A stretch of DNA of 20,411 bases from a virus: the IMG/VR virus record IMGVR_UViG_3300001516_000207, positions 1-20,411 of that record. The stretch is one strand, 5' to 3'. Shown in pieces: positions 19,601 through 20,411 of this stretch; the stretch's first letter is position 1, and every line of letters begins with the position of its first letter. The notes beneath the pieces were generated by a model that was not told the origin of the DNA, made no database searches, and was given only the letters and a program-made list of their open reading frames with translations. The position numbers and the translations under genes were made by a program.

Positions 19601-20411
19601 CCAACATATTTGCAACATCTCCGCCAGCTACATCCGTTAGGTGGCGCATCGCTTGGGCATTATTCACGCCCCCTTCACTTAATAGATTTCTGTACGCATT
19701 AGTAATATTATCAAACTTATTTACTATGAGACCTTCTGCGTTTGTTACATTAACACCCATATCCTCTATAGTAGAGTAGAATGCAGCACCTGTTCCCATG
19801 GTATTCATTTGTTTAGCAAAGCTTTGGAATGTAGTTCCACTATTTTTAGCTGATACTGCCATAGCATGAGAATCTGCTGCAAACCTACTTGCAGCATCAG
19901 AATACTTATTAGTAAATTTTCCTACCTGGGGTATCATATTCTTTAGTAAAAATATAGCTAACCCAGAAAAAGCTGCGATTACTGCTGTAGCATTCTCAGA
20001 AAAGAATTTTACTACATCTTTAATACTAGCTATTCCAAATATTATATCAAAGTCTAGCGCGAAATTACCCGCTTTAAGAGCTGTATCTGTTAAAGCAGCT
20101 GATATTGCTGATAAAGAGTTAGCTTTACCTTCCATCTGCTTGCCTAATAAGCCAAACTTATTTTCAGCTTGAGTTATAACTTCGTTTAATACAGCTTGTT
20201 GCTTCTCATAAGTAGTTAGTTCTTTAACATTTTTACCTATACTACCGTCTAAATTTCTTATTGTTTTAGCATATTTTTTAGAGGCAGTTTCAAGACGTAA
20301 TATAATTCCTAATTCGTCTAATAATTCTGGCTCTGCTTTTGTTACACCTTTGGTAATTCTGTCGAAAGCATCACCCAAGTCTCGCCCTAGGGCTAGTCCT
20401 GCATTCTTGGC
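10617..20411 (-). CDS. H: Giant tape measure protein (H-like), N-terminus outside window
   Basis: The frame is open to the right edge; 3264 codons are visible and the true start lies beyond it. The TTG at 20378 is not a real start, since LALGRDLGDAFDRITKG, typical of tape measure N-domains (LGxDLxDAxDRxxxG), reads across it. The protein sets tail length and is ejected with the DNA. In order: N-terminal helical domain with a hydrophobic segment (about 19930-19995); helical and coiled-coil rods (roughly 18500-15900); a low-complexity region with NTPSWLG and PSEWFSP duplications; three GG...AWLSNGE modules (14510-14633, 13938-14063, 10962-11087); many FAxGG motifs; a Trp/Gly-rich globular stretch (13700-13350); a hydrophobic helix (13131-13200); a predicted HExxH zincin domain (about 12050-12700); and a C-terminal helical domain usual for the tip end. 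Lambda H is 853 residues, so this is unusually large. The gene appears intact. Confidence 0.93.
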   Translation of the reverse strand, partial: AKNAGLALGRDLGDAFDRITKGVTKAEPELLDELGIILRLETASKKYAKTIRNLDGSIGKNVKELTTYEKQQAVLNEVITQAENKFGLLGKQMEGKANSLSAISAALTDTALKAGNFALDFDIIFGIASIKDVVKFFSENATAVIAAFSGLAIFLLKNMIPQVGKFTNKYSDAASRFAADSHAMAVSAKNSGTTFQSFAKQMNTMGTGAAFYSTIEDMGVNVTNAEGLIVNKFDNITNAYRNLLSEGGVNNAQAMRHLTDVAGGDVANMLVDSADKVNMSKLDLANDPFAGTRDVQKAMSSSLMSNVDGLIGDMETTGRRVGTLIDEGMGIEMDVTRRGLKDLRMQMLRTVDPKAYAKQLAEMESAVTGSSSSWARNMEGKVRSRMAFNAKKAGLRAAGKFEVQQAFQHEGTSAGWQEASYQAKRYGKEMDKLYKAEGKKMNLYHKALKSMGKANIRFGSQIASLGRGIMSGGMKAMQAVAIYTMLEAAVKGISKAFGFTTDVISKAISGANAFGEELDAQQEKWIGYSNQLNLFTNSLEGIGKAAGQEASSLESFSNSLTTMSVKWGQAIDKMTAGDKVGEVFSEMVFWSDSMSESMDEQTKKFIDTVKTSGHLKAIASALSIDIDSITLFDSKGRLTKDLARFQEETKKVSASSRNLESNIKDLALAFQGLGDAQSEFAKGLLTSTKFDTLVDQSKGLKKTFEDTFYNEQSIMAFEGTLDRAVEAVKEFKDTLGNLSFEIDLVKVSPSTGKDIIGLLGKDLERVTELQKQLPSFSEGIFAPNESFVKTKAINQEIHEVLSKANVQRQQEGVASQLKDSLLPQLKRTAFKHIPEEEWNKVSKAILASIHTKIADAAAAQRAEQFANMQSGNTMSGIASLESLSSDALELLVKDAVGKQITPDMIKQGMWKSAIASQIEGLSIELQSALETLLLESGRFLKDEKEGFLSRIHETVDSKLSFTEAKDTIREAIVLYDDFVKNAQRQFRYLQGEIDLMASAMTRLKGTGTSTDLIKSLNIESKILDSKQAQFRLTIKTLRLSKRTKENQEAIAQEQKKIADLELNRLSEAQIIHQGITTEIKYQYSIYEKNLGLITDMVTALESIGSINKSQVAHLNFVSTKQTSINSAIKDWLDIHTKYQKDLKSPEADKVKLLEAYTSANKIVGERLTNIVKIAKIERDSSYLDHKLDLYNKMVDRASALLDIQKELSGVHDANASTTESLAIISARESDLAKERLDSMRATTELTERHTLALQNAVGSTTDLTKWYKLEKAHMAFMLTTREELISLQALAALNTLKESSSLESINRHLVAQEELNNAKLTSSLHVNNIKARENRLSNIKKKFDIKALQHEHNVLKIRDKLENLELTSWERQNLIRDIDSEILEMEKEKVEVLEEYVEGLKAAHEAKKRIGEASLDDELYYRIKEMQEAMPSAIDSAANVMIGSINTAVDMMAENIKEGEGAFGAGGFENFAAKQWRAAGDTLIDSAAEKMKVASAKLMLGSTYITPEEKAVQALKKQDIGNNYLLDISATLKAIRDRRVDISNQTGTTINGVEDFYAKNKNKKVFDQFVPTTKSEFLTNAILAAETTGDRIADTLEKLVDIMDTMRLNKSLDNTPSWLGVADNLMSNEDRALAVALDVQAESIFKAQDNFNAQWDAMEHRLNTTPSWLGEPTNNLMSNEARAAAVAADKAAKVSAARAAEEEYLDLAMFQAEFDQEQMEAQANIERFIESLGYSMDRVISLGNKGKTATEVITNYTDKLSNLSAEDTKFREHERYNNNLAELKQFLHGAVNEEMGSGFMGFNPMKTVAHSMLTSEMGQYNDPNIVNSGMLANTRAMMADKMSGQVSPDKIAYILDRFDRFAAQFDNYKAAVDNYTEKLLAPTVVIPSIPLEKPKYNALPSASDLNHNPTWQDRDDNNRGAEFYAHGGHVSGLGGPTDDSVAAWLSNGEFVVNADAAQRNRAFLNIINEGGKIPGFYEGTRPDSYLGGGIFDAVDPQVTRVLREVAGHVLTISTLLKDQVGYSVRAIDDLSRELVFDLVSVIEFELGIPMGEFMSFISTEMSPTLDKLNITLDTINTEFTSASKTYDTITTPSEWFSPSEWFSPKAGDLPHNKFAAGGRISGPGGPKEDKIPAWLSNGEYVINAASTKKYGPLVKSINDDTLNLAAGGRSDKSKYAKFAEGGIAKFADGGSFDWMKSLQKTNVNDAVQRLADKMNINNVIKNDDVMRNTSGKMHKAGPNFKTFKGASWWVNKEGQRVRNVGKPYGNWQEGMKWKGGSAGAHRFGPFSTGNPYAGTPPNLNMHEVGTATNRNKPVSILNQYDKKPDGTAKYAKGFKSVSDEKKAALIIYDKLMAGKDPYRGKSLMVPNPVSHQGIVAKSAKGVQFAKGLAQERRIWTKGFAKKAAGSLVGLPLAGGLGIAELINILVGNPFVDEPRSVMQGFAGGGLISDFFLGKQANAINITPGWGPFGERLMPGGVGRGIMPSGGGGRSSGIPPLPNGRITIAHRGNMTREEYKTLRQQVDSRNGVFVPGLQPWDMAQRRSAARLDMWKSIHSHGSFANGGPVGNAERFVRGMDWNIMGWEDDVVPKDPMGLHKYGFSSKSRGKNDLNDRLKLSFEGLDPDAMANKAPFFFLGNPGQDPIFALRGRLAGGNIRGVAEQGWDEDGNWAKIATYFSSIEGDMVRTMAHETGHFLPSAQLGWKEVFGDKIDISWFKHLATDKNDKGGTKEDRKMNHAFTYREDQIGRELIARTRERMAVSPMGTSIKDLVPEWLKEYYTQEMWEALTDASIPKKADYDMERMFETLSGKGRNGDTELAHVNPFESSVLRGLGGSGSVNPTTGLREYAQHKLATVKTKSVVQEDLLTKISKMTEEQAETLKKQLEYFENSFNFQKGELNEEQKNWKLFNDSDAVKSFEGSTGISAQALVQSFGASFEMELGSLFKTGKFDVKSMLSTFATSVSVAFMNSATAMAVDYIDSLGRDLFSSLAGDGKSESSKVVDDFGTSVKKSVSDTFDKETTGTGGIWQSISNFGTKLFDGIGSIFNGEGGDGGLMGMLKTGGSWLMDLFSGSGDWLSSLFSGFTTTALAKGGYAEFAAGGAAKQGYARFSNGGAIHGAGGPTADAIPAWLSNGEYVINASSTARYRPIIEAINADELAKGGFARFARGGFPEYTKYAAGGISDTMTPGPDMAAIKPIPQGSMGKTEVSNNVSVNVNVTNGGASIDVDSDSGNELTQEQSKALGLMIGQKIQEQLIDEQRPGGILSEY
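10962..11087 (-). repeat. AWLSNGE module 3 of the tape measure
   Basis: This copy is close to the C-terminus, after the tip-end helical domain. It reads GGAIHGAGGPTADAIPAWL, then SNGEYVINASSTARYRP, nearly matching module 2 at key positions. FAxGG-type motifs flank it on both sides (FSNGG before it, FARGG after it). Confidence 0.9.
12050..12700 (-). other. Predicted zinc metalloprotease-like (HExxH) domain within the tape measure
   Basis: The codons at 12353-12339 encode HETGH within TMAHETGHFLP, the form of a zincin active site on a helix. Numbering from the right-edge codon, the ligands would be His2687 and His2691 with catalytic Glu2688. A downstream helix, YREDQIGRELIART, offers Glu2740 or Glu2746 (ExxA) as a third, gluzincin-type ligand 49-55 residues later. 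The preceding part holds FFFLGNPGQDPIFALRGRL and ATYFSSIEGDMVRT. The surrounding sequence is globular and unlike the coiled-coil rods. Which zincin family it belongs to is unknown; activity is inference from the motif. Confidence 0.6.
13938..14063 (-). repeat. AWLSNGE module 2 of the tape measure
   Basis: This is the central copy of a module of about 42 residues with the order GG-x-I-S/H-G-x-GGP-x-x-D-x-(I/V)-x-AWLSNGE-(Y/F)-V-(I/V)-NA-x-(S/A)-T. The other two copies are at 14510-14633 and 10962-11087. They are well conserved at protein level. The module is common in large tape measures; its exact role is not known. Confidence 0.9.
14101..14140 (-). repeat. 18-bp tandem repeat, two full copies plus four bases
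   Basis: The plus-strand unit ggagagaaccactcactt occurs at 14101-14118 and again without a gap at 14119-14136, followed by ggag. It is perfect and a multiple of three, so the tape measure reads PSEWFSPSEWFSP there without a frame change. It is probably a recent slippage duplication. Confidence 0.95.
14510..14633 (-). repeat. AWLSNGE module 1 of the tape measure
   Basis: This is the copy nearest the N-terminus. It reads GGHVSGLGGPTDDS...AAWLSNGEFVVNADAAQRNR. It differs from the other two copies by having F-V-V-N-A-D and no Tyr in the second half, so it is the most divergent of the three. Confidence 0.88.
15345..15425 (-). repeat. Internal tape measure duplication, C-terminal copy
   Basis: This copy reads NTTPSWLG, then EPTNNLMSNEARA and AAVAAD. 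It carries one or two extra residues relative to the copy at 15498-15572. A segment duplication of about 150 bases (repeat plus spacer) in the tape measure would explain the pair. Confidence 0.88.
15498..15572 (-). repeat. Internal tape measure duplication, N-terminal copy (NTPSWLG...NLMSNE)
   Basis: This 25-residue segment reads NTPSWLGVADNLMSNEDRA and continues LAVALD. It matches 15345-15425 at the protein level with a one-residue length difference; the plus-strand word cacctaaccagcttggagta is identical in both copies. The two copies are separated by about 72 bases. Confidence 0.88.

Noticed and set aside
20378-20411. Possible TTG start of the tape measure at 20378
   Set aside because: The frame stays open upstream to the edge, and the residues across the TTG match the conserved N-domain of tape measures, so the real start is outside the window.

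Overview
The window is one block of structural genes from a tailed bacteriophage with a long, flexible, lambda-like tail (siphovirus type). The DNA is AT-rich (upper 30s % G+C by eye), tightly packed, and every convincing gene lies on the minus strand, so transcription runs from position 20411 towards position 1. No host gene, tRNA, integrase or IS element is visible, so the host cannot be named from the sequence. Cysteine-rich insertion modules in the tip protein resemble sequences I remember from marine phage metagenomes, but that is only a weak hint.

The order follows the lambda H-M-L-K-I-J tail module. First comes a very large tape measure protein, cut by the right edge (10617-20411, at least 3264 codons). 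It is followed by an M-like minor tail protein (10264-10614), an L-like protein with four conserved cysteines (9443-10267), and a K-like JAMM + NlpC/P60 tail-tip hydrolase (8728-9441). Next are two tandem paralogous I-like tail assembly proteins (8129-8734 and 7539-8132) and a 1912-residue J-like tip/receptor-binding protein (1801-7539). The module ends with a short fibre with a self-cleaving S74 chaperone domain (665-1783), a small beta-rich accessory protein (321-665), and a partial structural protein that runs off the left edge (1-324). Neighbouring genes overlap by 1-7 bases or are 1-17 bases apart, as expected for one late operon. No promoter or terminator is visible inside it, and no gene-free stretch exceeds 20 bases.

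Together these genes make the tail tube ruler, close the tube at the distal end, and build the tip complex that recognises and opens the cell envelope. The most unusual points are: (i) a zinc-metalloprotease-type HExxH motif in the C-terminal third of the tape measure; (ii) about seven short cysteine-rich modules inserted at separate places in the J-like protein; (iii) duplication of the I-like gene; (iv) the very large tape measure with repeated AWLSNGE and FAxGG motifs; and (v) a perfect 54-bp inverted copy of an internal segment at the extreme left edge, which looks more like a fold-back (chimeric) sequence end than a working invertible switch.
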